DNA from: Microbacterium pseudoresistens
GTDB lineage: Bacteria; Actinomycetota; Actinomycetes; Actinomycetales; Microbacteriaceae
Length of the DNA: 64,000 nt
Direction of reading: 5' to 3'
Assembly (NCBI RefSeq): GCF_013409745.1
Contig: NZ_JACCBH010000001.1
Coordinates: forward strand, 1,736,001 to 1,800,000
Shown here: one piece after another, positions 18,204 to 26,950 of the stretch
How the letters are laid out: the number at the start of each line of letters is the position of its first letter
Numbering within the stretch: position 1 is the first letter of the stretch
Position numbers and translations under genes: made by a program
The notes under the pieces: model-generated
The model's input: the letters and a program-made list of their open reading frames with translations, nothing else
What the model was told of the DNA's origin: nothing
The model's database searches: none

Positions 18204-19496
18204 TCGTTGACACCTGAGTCGGGTCATCGTCGACGCTCTGCCGGTGATGATCGTTGACCGGTGAGTCGGGTCATCGTTGACGGGTGAAACCAAAGAATCT
18301 CGTCATCGTCCGCGCCGTCACCGATCAAGGCCTGACCCATGCTGAAGCCGCTGCGCGCTTCGGGGTGACCCGCCAATGGGTACACACCCTCGTGCACCGT
18401 TACGAAGCCGAAGGCCCGGACGGACTCGCGCCACGCTCTCGGGCCCCGAAGAACCGGCCCGGCACCACCCCGCCCGCAATCCGCGACCGGATCGTCCAAC
18501 TACGCAGCGACCTGACCCACTCCGGAGCCGACGCCGGGCCGGTCACGATCGCCTGGTACCTCGAGCAGGAAGGCCACCGATCACCATCCACGTCCACGAT
18601 CCGCAGGATCCTGCACGACGCCGGCCTCATCGTCCCCGCACCCCACAAACGCCCCCGCAGCTCTTACATCCGATTCCAAGCCGATCTGCCCAACGAATGC
18701 TGGCAAGCCGACATCACACACTGGTTCCTCGCCAACGGCACCCGCGTCGAGATCCTCGACTTCCTCGACGACCACGCCCGCTACCTGCTCGACATCCGGC
18801 CCGCGGCGGCGTTCACAGGCCCGATGGTCGTCACCGCGATGACCGAGCTGATCGCCCGCTACGGGCCGCCGTATTCGACTCTCACCGACAACGGCCTCGT
18901 GTTCACCACCCGCCTGGCCCGCTTCAAAGGCGCCCGTGGCGGATTCGAGAAACTCCTCACCGCGCACCGCATCACTCAGAAAAACGGCCGCCCCGGTCAC
19001 CCGCAAACCCAGGGGAAGATCGAACGCTTCCACCGGACACTCAAACGCTGGCTCACCGCACGCCCACTGCCCGACACGATCGAAGACCTCGCCGCCCGGC
19101 TCGCACAGTTCCAGACCTGGTACAACACCGCCCGCCCCCACAGAGCGCTCGCAGGCCGCACCCCCGAGCAGGCCTACACCGCGCTCCCGAAAGCCACCCC
19201 GACCACGACCACCGACACGACCGAATGGCGCTCCCGCACCGACACCGTCGACCAGCACGGGAAAGTCACCCTCCGCTACGCCGGCCAGATCCGCCACCTC
19301 GGCATCGGCCGCGCTCACTCAGGCACCCCGGTGCTCCTACTCACCCACAACCGCGACGTCACCGTCAGCAGCATGAACACCGGAGAAATCATCGCCGAGT
19401 TCACCATCGACCCCGACAAGAACTACCAGGCCAAGAACCCGTGACCCCCACCGTCAACGATGACCCGACTCACCAACCCCGCGTCACACGTCAACA
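18204..19496 (+). mobile_element. IS481-like insertion sequence
   Basis: An intact DDE transposase gene is bracketed by related sequences. GTGAGTCGGGTCATCGTTGACG at 18261-18282 is perfectly inverted at 19452-19473, and a second, degenerate direct copy lies at 18204-18234. The far end reaches TCAACA at 19496. The doubled left copy suggests either subterminal repeats or a nested remnant. Exact termini and target duplication were not resolved. Confidence 0.7.
18284..19444 (+). CDS. IS481-family transposase, intact
   Basis: 386 aa from a GTG. An N-terminal helix-turn-helix (LTHAEAAARFGVTRQWVHTLV) is followed by an integrase core with the DDE residues in ECWQADITHWF, TLTDNGLVF and GKIERFHRTL. The C-terminal extension with RYAGQIRHLGIGRAHSG is typical of longer IS481 members. 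No frameshift is seen. It lies between the two copies of the tRNA-Ser 3' end. Confidence 0.93.
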   Translation: MKPKNLVIVRAVTDQGLTHAEAAARFGVTRQWVHTLVHRYEAEGPDGLAPRSRAPKNRPGTTPPAIRDRIVQLRSDLTHSGADAGPVTIAWYLEQEGHRSPSTSTIRRILHDAGLIVPAPHKRPRSSYIRFQADLPNECWQADITHWFLANGTRVEILDFLDDHARYLLDIRPAAAFTGPMVVTAMTELIARYGPPYSTLTDNGLVFTTRLARFKGARGGFEKLLTAHRITQKNGRPGHPQTQGKIERFHRTLKRWLTARPLPDTIEDLAARLAQFQTWYNTARPHRALAGRTPEQAYTALPKATPTTTTDTTEWRSRTDTVDQHGKVTLRYAGQIRHLGIGRAHSGTPVLLLTHNRDVTVSSMNTGEIIAEFTIDPDKNYQAKNP

Positions 19497-19507
19497 CCCC
19501 ACACAAC

Positions 19508-19556
19508 AAAAAAGCCCTGAGCCGCGACCAGTTCGTAAACTATGTCGCGACTCAGG
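19508..19556 (-). terminator. Rho-independent terminator of tRNA-Ser
   Basis: On the minus strand CCTGAGTCGCGAC (19556-19544) pairs with GTCGCGGCTCAGG (19528-19516), followed by GC and a run of six T at 19513-19508. It follows the tRNA by 7 bp. Confidence 0.85.
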
Positions 19557-19563
19557 ACATCGG

Positions 19564-19650
19564 CGGAGGATGGGGGATTCGAACCCCCGAGGGGTTTCAT
19601 CCCCAACACGCTTTCCAAGCGTGCGCCATAGGCCACTAGGCGAATCCTCC
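19564..19650 (-). tRNA. tRNA-Ser (anticodon GGA)
   Basis: Reading the minus strand, the acceptor 5' strand GGAGGAT pairs with ATCCTCC. The anticodon stem CACGC/GCGTG encloses TTGGAAA, giving anticodon GGA. A long variable arm (class II) precedes the TPsiC arm GGGGGTTCGAATCCCCC. The discriminator base is G and CCA is not encoded. A TAGGAT -10-like box lies at 19681-19676. This gene is the likely integration site for the adjacent insertion. Confidence 0.95.
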
Positions 19651-19742
19651 TGGGGGCCCCGGAGGGCCGCAGACCATCCTACCCGACGCAATACCGCGCG
19701 CCGATCCACCCGCGGGCGCTACGCTCGCAGCGGAGGGGAGCC

Positions 19743-20522
19743 ATGACGACGCTGATCGACGGAACCTACAACTCGCGCGACACCGGCGGCACGCCGCTGG
19801 TCGGCGGTGGGGCAACCCGAACCGGCGTTCTATACCGCTCGGATGCGCTGATCGACGTCACCGTTGCCGGCGAGCGGACCCTCGCCGACAGCACCATCGG
19901 CACGGTCGTCGACCTCCGCACCGAGGCCGAGCGGGTCTCTGCGCCCAACCGACTGCCGAACGGGCGCCCGTTCCGCACCGAGGCGCTGTCGATCATCGAG
20001 GGCGCGATGGCGATCCCGGCCGGCCTGGACCTGCGCGCGTTCGATCCCGACGCGATGGCCCAGATGCTCACCGAGATCCCCACCCTCGCCGACCTCTATC
20101 TCGGGATGCTCGCCCATGCTGCGTCGTCGTTCGCGCAGGTCGCGCGTCTCGTGGCCGCTCCCGAGGACTCGCAGCACGGCGGTGTGCTCATCCACTGCAC
20201 CGCCGGCAAGGACCGCACGGGGGTCGCCACGGCCCTGTTGCTGGATGCCGTGGGCGCGGACCGCGATGCGGTGATCGCGGACTATGCCGCGAGCGAAGTG
20301 AACCTCGCGGGCACCTGGGCGCAAGGGATGCTGGTCAAGTTCGGCGCTATGGGAGTGCCGCCGTTGCCGCCCGTGGTCGCGCTCATGACGAGCACTCCGC
20401 CCGATGCGATCGCCACGGCGCTGCGCTGGCTCGATGACCAGGGCGGGTCAGCAGCCTATCTGCGCGGCGGCGGGCTCGGCGACGAGGAGCTCGTCGCGCT
20501 GCGCACACGGCTCGCGGGGTGA
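19743..20522 (+). CDS. Tyrosine-protein phosphatase (Y_phosphatase3 type)
   Basis: 259 aa. An N-terminal NSRDTGGTPLVGGGATRTGVLYRSD segment is followed by the DLRTEAER motif and the P-loop HCTAGKDRTG (Cys at about residue 157) that forms the phosphocysteine intermediate. This is the bacterial atypical dual-specificity/PtpB-like group, acting on protein or phosphoinositide phosphates. It is a single gene; the following 155 bp carry repeat and regulatory sequences of the next gene. Confidence 0.9.
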   Translation: MTTLIDGTYNSRDTGGTPLVGGGATRTGVLYRSDALIDVTVAGERTLADSTIGTVVDLRTEAERVSAPNRLPNGRPFRTEALSIIEGAMAIPAGLDLRAFDPDAMAQMLTEIPTLADLYLGMLAHAASSFAQVARLVAAPEDSQHGGVLIHCTAGKDRTGVATALLLDAVGADRDAVIADYAASEVNLAGTWAQGMLVKFGAMGVPPLPPVVALMTSTPPDAIATALRWLDDQGGSAAYLRGGGLGDEELVALRTRLAG

Positions 20523-20567
20523 GAGCGGGGCACGAATGCGCTTCCTTCCCCTTGCTCCTTTCTGGTT

Positions 20568-20602
20568 GTTGAGCGAGCCGTAGGCGAAGCGAAAACGCGG
20601 TG
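20568..20602 (+). repeat. Left copy of an inverted repeat flanking the DUF222/HNH gene
   Basis: GTTGAGCGAG at 20568-20577 and CGAAAACGCGGTG at 20590-20602 are separated by 12 bp. Both blocks recur, inverted and closer together, after the HNH gene at 22049-22071. Similar GAGCGAG...CGAAACGCG sequences are, from memory, common intergenic repeats in Microbacterium. Confidence 0.6.
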
Positions 20603-20641
20603 GGATTTTTCGAGATTTGTCCACCGGTCAGGCCGACTGAT

Positions 20642-20657
20642 TCGATTATTTGTTCGA
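20642..20657 (+). promoter_or_regulatory. SOS-box-like (LexA) site
   Basis: TCGATT-ATTT-GTTCGA matches the actinobacterial LexA consensus TCGAAC-N4-GTTCGA at 10 of 12 defined positions, with one perfect half site. It ends 19 bp before the DUF222/HNH start codon. Mycobacterial 13E12/DUF222 genes are known LexA targets, which supports the reading. Confidence 0.5.
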
Positions 20658-20676
20658 TAATTGGTAGGCTTATGCC

Positions 20677-22032
20677 ATGAACTCACTCGGTGATCTGGAC
20701 GAAGCGCTCGTAGCGGTTCATGCCGTGTGGGAAGCCGCGGAGACGGCGCGGGATGTGCCCCGTGAGCGGTTGGTTGCGGTGAATGAGGCGTTGGGTTCGA
20801 TGCGTCGCCGGGTGGATGCGGTGCTCGCGGATGTTGCCGCTCGGATCGCGGTTGAGTCTCGGAAAGAGCTGGGGCCCGGGGGTTTGGCGAAGCAGCACGG
20901 GTTTCGGACTCCGGCGATGCTGATCGCGTCCGCCACGGGAGCATCCACCGGGGAGGCGAACAAGTTCGTCGCCGTCGGTACCGCCACCGCCCCGCGGATG
21001 AGCTTGTTCGGGGCACAGCTCCCGGCGAAGTACCCAGCCGTACGCGACGCGGTGAGTTCTGGTGGCTTGTCGGTGCCGGCGTCGTCGGCGATCATCTCTC
21101 TCCTGGACCGGATGCGGTTGAAGACCTCCGCGGAGAGGATTGCGGAGGCGGAGAAGGTCCTTGCCGTACAGGCGTCGGGATTGATGATGGATGAGGTCCG
21201 TAAGCTCCTCACCCGCGCCGAAGCATGGCTGGACCCGGACGGTGTGGAACCTCGGGAAGAGCGCGCCCGTGAGAATCGTTCCTTGCAGATGTTCGAGCGG
21301 GACGGGATGCTCCACCTCACCCTGCAAACCGATGTCGCCTCGGGTGCGCCGGTGAAGGCGGCGATCGAGGGGTATGTGTCGGCACAGTTCGCCGCCCGCA
21401 AGAACGCTGCCGGAGTGACGGATGCGGAAGGCGCCGCCGAGGGCGACACCCGCACCGTCACGCAGATGCGCGCCGACGCGCTCACTCTTTTCGCGGAGCA
21501 TGTCCTCGGCTGCCGGAACGACACCCTGCCCCTGGCCGGGGCGACCGTGATCGTCCGCGTGAACCTCGAAGACCTCCAGAACGGCACCGGCACCGCCCGG
21601 ATCGACGGGGTCACCGCACCGGTGAGTATCACCACCGCCCGCCGCCTCGCTGCGGACGGTGGTGTCATCCCCTGGGTGTGCGGGCCGGGCGGGGACATTC
21701 TCGACTGGGGACGGAGACGCAGGCTTTTCACCCCGGCGCAGAAACTCGCTCTCACTGAACGCGACGCCGGGTGCGCGATGTGCGGGTTGCCACCGGGGAT
21801 GACGCAGGTGCACCACATCCAGTGGTGGGAGAGAGATACCGGGCCGACGGATCTGGGCAACGGGATCCTGCTGTGCATGACCTGTCATCATCTGATCCAT
21901 GACAACGGGTGGGACATCCGTATCGACGGCACCGGCGTCACGGCACAGGTCTGGTTCCTGCCACCCACTGCTGCCGACCCGGAACGGACACCGCGGCCGG
22001 CGGTGAACCGGCGACTCACCCCCGCCGCGTAG
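20677..22032 (+). CDS. DUF222 and HNH endonuclease-domain protein (13E12-like)
   Basis: 451 aa. A long helical DUF222 region (about residues 10-300) is followed by an HNH nuclease with CAMCGLPPGMTQVHHIQWWERDTGPTDLGNGILLCMTCHHLIHDNGW. The paired CxxC zinc ligands and catalytic HH are intact. These multicopy genes behave like selfish or homing elements; their cellular role is undefined. The SOS-like box upstream and the inverted repeats on both sides fit that picture. Confidence 0.9.
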   Translation: MNSLGDLDEALVAVHAVWEAAETARDVPRERLVAVNEALGSMRRRVDAVLADVAARIAVESRKELGPGGLAKQHGFRTPAMLIASATGASTGEANKFVAVGTATAPRMSLFGAQLPAKYPAVRDAVSSGGLSVPASSAIISLLDRMRLKTSAERIAEAEKVLAVQASGLMMDEVRKLLTRAEAWLDPDGVEPREERARENRSLQMFERDGMLHLTLQTDVASGAPVKAAIEGYVSAQFAARKNAAGVTDAEGAAEGDTRTVTQMRADALTLFAEHVLGCRNDTLPLAGATVIVRVNLEDLQNGTGTARIDGVTAPVSITTARRLAADGGVIPWVCGPGGDILDWGRRRRLFTPAQKLALTERDAGCAMCGLPPGMTQVHHIQWWERDTGPTDLGNGILLCMTCHHLIHDNGWDIRIDGTGVTAQVWFLPPTAADPERTPRPAVNRRLTPAA

Positions 22033-22048
22033 GAGACGAGTGTCTCCT
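22031..22048. terminator. Hairpin between convergent HNH and aidB-like genes
   Basis: AGGAGAC (22031-22037) pairs with GTCTCCT (22042-22048) across a GAGT loop. It begins at the last base of the HNH stop codon and probably acts in both directions. Confidence 0.5.
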
Positions 22049-22071
22049 CACCGCGTTTCGACTCGCTCAGC
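22049..22071 (-). repeat. Right copy of the inverted repeat flanking the DUF222/HNH gene
   Basis: CACCGCGTTTCG (22049-22060), one base, then CTCGCTCAGC (22062-22071). This is the inverse of the blocks at 20590-20602 and 20568-20577 with one mismatch in the second block and one base fewer in the A run of the first. It overlaps the last codons of the aidB-like gene. Confidence 0.6.
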
Positions 22072-23725
22072 GCCCCGGAACGGCGGGCGAAGCGGCCGAC
22101 TCGTGACGCGCGACGATCGCCGCGGCATCCCCGACGGGCTCAGCGCCGTAGAGGAACCCTCGTCCGGTCAGCCGTGTCGCGCAGAAGGCGTCGGCCACGG
22201 CATCCGGCGCGTGGCGCACGAGCAACGATGCCTGCAGGGCCACGGCGAGCCGTTCGGTGAGGGCTCGGGCGCGCGCCTGCGCGTCCGTCGACGACGGATC
22301 GGCCAGCACGATGCGAGCGAGCGTCTCGGTCTCGGCGACGAAGGCGTCCAGTGTGCCGGATGCGCCTTGGGCCGTGCGCACCTCGTCGAGGTACGCATCC
22401 AGCGACTCCGGCTCACGGGCCAGGGCACGCAGCACATCCAGCGCGATGACGTTTCCCGAGCCCTCCCACACCGCCATGACGGGCTGCTCGCGGTAGCGGC
22501 GCGCCAGCGGAAAGCCCTCGGTGTATCCGTTGCCGCCCAGGCACTCCAGCGCCTCGTAGGCGTGGCCGGGGCCGCGCTTGCAGATCCAGTACTTCTGCAC
22601 GGCGGTCGCCAGTCGTGCGAACGCCGCCTCGCCCTCGGGCGCGTCCGCCTCGTAGGCGGCGGCGACCCGCAGCGCCGTCGCCGTGGCCGCCTCGGTCTCC
22701 ACAGCGAGGTCGGCGAGCACCTGGGTCATGGCGGGCTGCTCCGACAGCAGGGCGCCGAACGCTGCGCGGTGCTGTGCGTGCCAGATCGCTTCGGCCGTCG
22801 ACTGCCGCATGCCCGCCGTCGTGCCGAGCAGGCAGTCGAGCCGCGTCTGGTTGACCATCTCGATGATGGTGCGCACCCCGCGGCCCTCGTCTCCGACGAG
22901 CCAGCCGCGCGTGCCGTCGAACTCCACCTCGGAAGAGGCGTTCGCCCTGTTGCCGAGCTTGTCCTTGAGGCGCTGGATGAAGAACGGGTTGCGCTCGCCG
23001 TCGGGCAGCACGCGCGGCACGAGGAAGCAGCTGAGCCCGCCCGGCGCCTGGGCGAGCACGAGGAACGCGTCGGACATCGGCGCCGAGCAGAACCACTTGT
23101 GCCCCGTGAGCACGTATCCGCCGTCGGACGACGGCACCGCCTCGGTGCGGTTGGCCCGCACGTCCGACCCGCCCTGCTTCTCGGTCATCGCCATCCCGAA
23201 CACCGCCGACGCCTTGTCGCCCGACAGCCGCGGGGCGTAGCTGCGGGAGAACAGCCGAGGCAGCCACTGCTCGCGCAGCTCGGCAGGAGCGAAGGCGGCC
23301 AGCGCCGGCACCACCGCATGCGTCATCGACACGGGGCAGGCGTGGCCGGGCTCGACCTGCGCGAACAGCATGAACTGCGCGGCCCTGGCCACCTGCGCGC
23401 CGGGGCGAGGATCCGCCCATGCCGAGGTGTGCGCCCCCGCGGAGAGGGCGGCACCGATGATCGCGTGGTAGGCGGGGTGATACTCGACCTCGTCGATGCG
23501 CGCGCCGTAACGATCGAAGGCGTGCAGCACCGGCTCGTTGATGTTCGCGAGCTCGGCGTCGTGCTGGAACCCGGCCGTGCCCACGAGGGCGCCCGTCGCG
23601 CTCAGCTCGGTCTCGGCCCACGCCGCCCCGTGGCGTTGCACACCCTCGACGAGCGGCAGGTTCGCGGCGTACTCGTCGATCCCCTCGCGCGGCGCTGCCT
23701 GATTCGTGACGGTGTGCGTCGGCAT
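22067..23725 (-). CDS. AidB-like acyl-CoA dehydrogenase family protein
   Basis: 552 aa. The start HTVTNQAAPREG and the VEYHPAYH segment are typical of AidB rather than of fatty-acid enzymes. The central SDKASAVFGMAMTEKQGGSDVRAN is the flavin-binding acyl-CoA dehydrogenase signature. AidB protects DNA during the adaptive response to alkylation in E. coli; its catalytic substrate is uncertain. The gene converges on the HNH gene and shares its 3' flank with the repeat. Confidence 0.85.
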   Translation of the reverse strand: MPTHTVTNQAAPREGIDEYAANLPLVEGVQRHGAAWAETELSATGALVGTAGFQHDAELANINEPVLHAFDRYGARIDEVEYHPAYHAIIGAALSAGAHTSAWADPRPGAQVARAAQFMLFAQVEPGHACPVSMTHAVVPALAAFAPAELREQWLPRLFSRSYAPRLSGDKASAVFGMAMTEKQGGSDVRANRTEAVPSSDGGYVLTGHKWFCSAPMSDAFLVLAQAPGGLSCFLVPRVLPDGERNPFFIQRLKDKLGNRANASSEVEFDGTRGWLVGDEGRGVRTIIEMVNQTRLDCLLGTTAGMRQSTAEAIWHAQHRAAFGALLSEQPAMTQVLADLAVETEAATATALRVAAAYEADAPEGEAAFARLATAVQKYWICKRGPGHAYEALECLGGNGYTEGFPLARRYREQPVMAVWEGSGNVIALDVLRALAREPESLDAYLDEVRTAQGASGTLDAFVAETETLARIVLADPSSTDAQARARALTERLAVALQASLLVRHAPDAVADAFCATRLTGRGFLYGAEPVGDAAAIVARHESAASPAVPGR

Positions 23726-23844
23726 CGGATGCTCCTCTCGCGGGCACCGATGCCCTCGGTCGGATCATCGCACACCGCCCGCTGCGATGCCAGGATGAAG
23801 GCGGGGGCGTGACACCGATCGCACCCACGATGCGAGGAGGGGCG

Positions 23845-25155
23845 ATGCACGCGCAGAAGACGCCCACGCACGCCTCGCGCCGGTTGTGGGGCGCGCAGCT
23901 GCAGCAGCCGATGCCGGCGGCCACGCGCTTCGATCGCATCGCCTTCATCATCGGCACGGCGTCGGCGGTGTGGCTGGCCGTGATCATCGGCATCCAGGGC
24001 GTGCGCTCCCCGTGGGCGTGGCTGCTGTTCATCCCCGTCTGGGCGATCGTCGCGTACCTCGCCCTGCCGCGCCTGCATCGGATGCTGTCGGACCTGTACG
24101 TGCCCGACTACTTCTTCGGCCGCACCCGCACCGGCGACGGCCTGCTCGGCGACCCGGTCAACCTCGGCGTCGACGGCACCGCCGCCCAGCTCGACACCGT
24201 GATGACGGATGCGGGATGGCACCGCGCCGACGAGATCACCGCCGCCGCGACCTGGGGCATCATCGTCTCCACCCTCACCCGCCGCAGCTACCCGACGGCG
24301 CCCGTCTCGCCGCTGATGCTCTTCGGGCGTCGCCACGACGTCGCCTACCAGCAGGAGGTCGCGGGAAACCCCAAGCAGCGCCACCATGTGCGCTTCTGGC
24401 ACACCCCTGAGGGCTGGTTGCTGCCCGGCGGCGCCCGCACCGACTGGCTGGGCGCCGGCACGTACGACACGGATGTGGGGTTGTCGTTCTTCACCCTGCA
24501 GGTCACCCACCGCATCGACGAGAACACGGATGTGGAGCGCGACTTCGTCGTCGACTCGGTCCGCACCGCCGCCCCCGAGGCCGGCGTGCGGGTGCTGAAG
24601 GACTTCACCACCGGCTACCACTCGCGCAACGGCGGCGGCGACCGCTTCGTCACCGATGGCGACCTGCCCATCCTCGACCTCACGCGCGTGTCCGCCGGAC
24701 ACCATCCGTCGCTCGCCCCGCTCGCCCCGGGCGAGACGCCCACCGCCTCCGACGTCATGCGGCGGATGCCGCTGTCGATCGTCGCCGGAGCGCTGCTGGT
24801 GATTCTCCTGGGCGCCCTGCAGATCGCCAGCGTCCTGTTCGATCCGGACACGTGGAGCGCGGTCTCCGGGGTGAACGAAGCGGAACGGATCGTCGTGATC
24901 GGCGTCGTCGGGGTGTTCACGGCGCTGACGGGCGTGCAGATCGTGCTCGCCGTGCTCGTCCTGAGGCGCGGGCGGCGATCGCGGGCCGTGCTCATCGTGC
25001 TGGTGGCGCTCGGCATCGTCTTCGTCGCCACCGACTACCTCGACGGCTCCGCCACCCTCGGCCTCAACGCCACCCTTTTCACCGCCTCGGCGCAGTGCAT
25101 CGCGCTGCTCGCCCTCTCCAGCGACTCCGCCGGGGCATGGGTGCGGCGCGCGTAG
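23845..25155 (+). CDS. LssY C-terminal domain membrane protein
   Basis: 436 aa from the ATG preceded by GAGGAGG; earlier GTG and ATG codons lack such a site. Two N-terminal membrane helices are followed by a soluble LssY_C domain (GDPVNLGVDGTAAQLDTVM, PLMLFGRRHDVAYQQ, VRFWHTPEG, DRFVTDGDLP) and four C-terminal helices. The domain is found in PAP2-linked and stand-alone membrane proteins; its function is not established. The gene is not obviously part of an operon. Confidence 0.75.
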   Translation: MHAQKTPTHASRRLWGAQLQQPMPAATRFDRIAFIIGTASAVWLAVIIGIQGVRSPWAWLLFIPVWAIVAYLALPRLHRMLSDLYVPDYFFGRTRTGDGLLGDPVNLGVDGTAAQLDTVMTDAGWHRADEITAAATWGIIVSTLTRRSYPTAPVSPLMLFGRRHDVAYQQEVAGNPKQRHHVRFWHTPEGWLLPGGARTDWLGAGTYDTDVGLSFFTLQVTHRIDENTDVERDFVVDSVRTAAPEAGVRVLKDFTTGYHSRNGGGDRFVTDGDLPILDLTRVSAGHHPSLAPLAPGETPTASDVMRRMPLSIVAGALLVILLGALQIASVLFDPDTWSAVSGVNEAERIVVIGVVGVFTALTGVQIVLAVLVLRRGRRSRAVLIVLVALGIVFVATDYLDGSATLGLNATLFTASAQCIALLALSSDSAGAWVRRA

Positions 25156-25182
25156 CGCTCTGGTGCAGCCGAGCAGCCGGCG

Positions 25183-25665
25183 TCAGGACGTCGGCGCCTC
25201 GCGCGTCCAGTCGCCGCTCTTGCCGCCGGATTTCGCCAGCACGCACACATCCGTGATGACGGCGCGGTTGTCGACGGCCTTGATCATGTCGTAGAGGGTC
25301 AGCGCGGCGATGCTCGCGCCCGTGAGCGCCTCCATCTCCACGCCCGTCACGCCGGTGGTGACGGCCGTCGCCACGATGCGCACGCGGTCGCCCTGCGGCT
25401 CGAGATCGACGGCGAGCTTCGTCAGCGGCAGCGGGTGGCAGAGCGGGATGAGCGACGAGGTCTGCTTGGCGCCCATGATGCCTGCCAGGCGCGCCGTGCC
25501 CAGGGCCTCGCCCTTGGGCAGCGTGCCGTCGGCGATCTTGGCGACGACCTCCTCGGTCGTGATGAGCACAGCCTGGGCTCGTGCCTCGCGCCGGGTCCGG
25601 GCCTTGTCGGTCACGTCGACCATGTGCGCCGAGCCGTCGTCGCGCAGGTGCGTCAGGTCACTCAT
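25183..25665 (-). CDS. moaC: Cyclic pyranopterin monophosphate synthase
   Basis: 160 aa from the ATG at 25665; the frame is open further upstream but that part lies inside moeA. With MoaA it turns GTP into cyclic pyranopterin monophosphate. MVDVTDKARTRREARA, SLIPLCHPL (active site) and TGVEMEALTGASIAALTLYDM are all present. It overlaps moeA by 8 bp and is the last gene of moaD-moeA-moaC. Confidence 0.95.
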   Translation of the reverse strand: MSDLTHLRDDGSAHMVDVTDKARTRREARAQAVLITTEEVVAKIADGTLPKGEALGTARLAGIMGAKQTSSLIPLCHPLPLTKLAVDLEPQGDRVRIVATAVTTGVTGVEMEALTGASIAALTLYDMIKAVDNRAVITDVCVLAKSGGKSGDWTREAPTS

Positions 25666-26950
25666 CAATCCTCCAGATCTCCACCTCGGCGCCCGCGGGC
25701 AGCGCATCCACGCCGATCGGCACGTGGGCGAGCACCGTCGCCCTGGCGTAGTCGTGCAGCAGGTGCGAACTGGGCCCGCCCACCTCGACGCTACCGTCTT
25801 CGCGCAATGCGCCGCGGCGCACCTGGTGCTTGCCGGCCGGCGAGGTGATCGCGTGCGCGAGCCGGGCCTGCACCGCCGGGCGCAGGGCGGGCCGCTCCGA
25901 CAGCGCGCACAGGATCGGCCGCAGGAACATCTCGAACGACACGAGCACCGAGACGGGGTTGCCGGGGAAGGCGACGACGGGGAGCTCGCGCTCGCCGATG
26001 CGCGCCAGCCCCAGCCCCTGCGGCCCGCCCGGCTGCATCGCGACGTGACCGAAGCGCACGCCGGCAGGCTCGAGCGCATCCCGCACGACCTCGAAGGCGC
26101 CGGCGCTCACTCCGCCCATGGTCACGACGAGGTCGGCATCCGGATGCGCGGCGATCAGCGTGAGCAGGGCCTCGGCGTCATCGGGCGAGGTGGCTGTGGT
26201 CACATCGACGCCGGTCTCGGCGAGCGCGGCCGACATCGACGAGCTGTTGGCGTCGTAGATCTGGCCGGAGCCCAGCGGCGCGCCCGGCGCGCGCAGCTCG
26301 TGGCCGGTGGAGAGCAGCAGCACGTGCGCGCGGGGGCGCACGGCGACCTCTGCGAGACCGGCGGCGGCGATCGAGCCGAGCGCGGCGGGGGTGAGCCGTG
26401 TCCCGGCGGGCAGGATGATCGCCCCCGGGGCGAGATCGGTGCCCGTTCCGCGCACGAACGTGCCCGGCTCGACGGGGGCGGCGAAGCCCACGGTCGCGCC
26501 GGGGGGCACGTCGTCGGCGTGCGCGGCGGATCCGAGGCCGATGAAGTGCGCCGGGTCGCACTGCTCGATCGGGATCACCGCATCGGCGCCGTCGGGAACC
26601 GGTGCGCCGGTCATCACGGGGGATGCCGTGCCCACGACGTGCACGCCGATCGGGTCGCCGGCGGCGCTGGCCGCACCGATCGGCAGGCGCACGGGGGCAC
26701 CGGCGGATGCCGAGGCGACATCGGATGCGCGCACCGCGTAGCCGTCCATCTGCGAGTTCGCGAACGGCGGCACGGCGACCGGGCTGGTGAGGTCGGCGGC
26801 GAGCACGTGACCGGCGGCCCGCGCGATCGGAACGGTCTCCGCGGCGCCGGGCTCGATGAGCCTCGCGCGCAGCGGGGCGAGCAGCTCCGCCACGGCGACG
26901 GCGTGCTCCTGCGGGGTGACGGGTGCGCTCACGGTGCCTCCAGATGTCAT
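25658..26950 (-). CDS. moeA: Molybdopterin molybdenumtransferase
   Basis: 430 aa. It inserts molybdate into adenylated molybdopterin. FANSQMDGYAVRASDV, the PVPDGADAVIPIE segment, MGGVSAGAFEVVRDALE and the FPGNPVSVLVSFEMFL motif cover domains I to III, and the C-terminal domain IV is complete. It is coupled to moaD by an ATGA overlap and to moaC by 8 bp. Confidence 0.95.
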   Translation of the reverse strand: MTSGGTVSAPVTPQEHAVAVAELLAPLRARLIEPGAAETVPIARAAGHVLAADLTSPVAVPPFANSQMDGYAVRASDVASASAGAPVRLPIGAASAAGDPIGVHVVGTASPVMTGAPVPDGADAVIPIEQCDPAHFIGLGSAAHADDVPPGATVGFAAPVEPGTFVRGTGTDLAPGAIILPAGTRLTPAALGSIAAAGLAEVAVRPRAHVLLLSTGHELRAPGAPLGSGQIYDANSSSMSAALAETGVDVTTATSPDDAEALLTLIAAHPDADLVVTMGGVSAGAFEVVRDALEPAGVRFGHVAMQPGGPQGLGLARIGERELPVVAFPGNPVSVLVSFEMFLRPILCALSERPALRPAVQARLAHAITSPAGKHQVRRGALREDGSVEVGGPSSHLLHDYARATVLAHVPIGVDALPAGAEVEIWRIDE

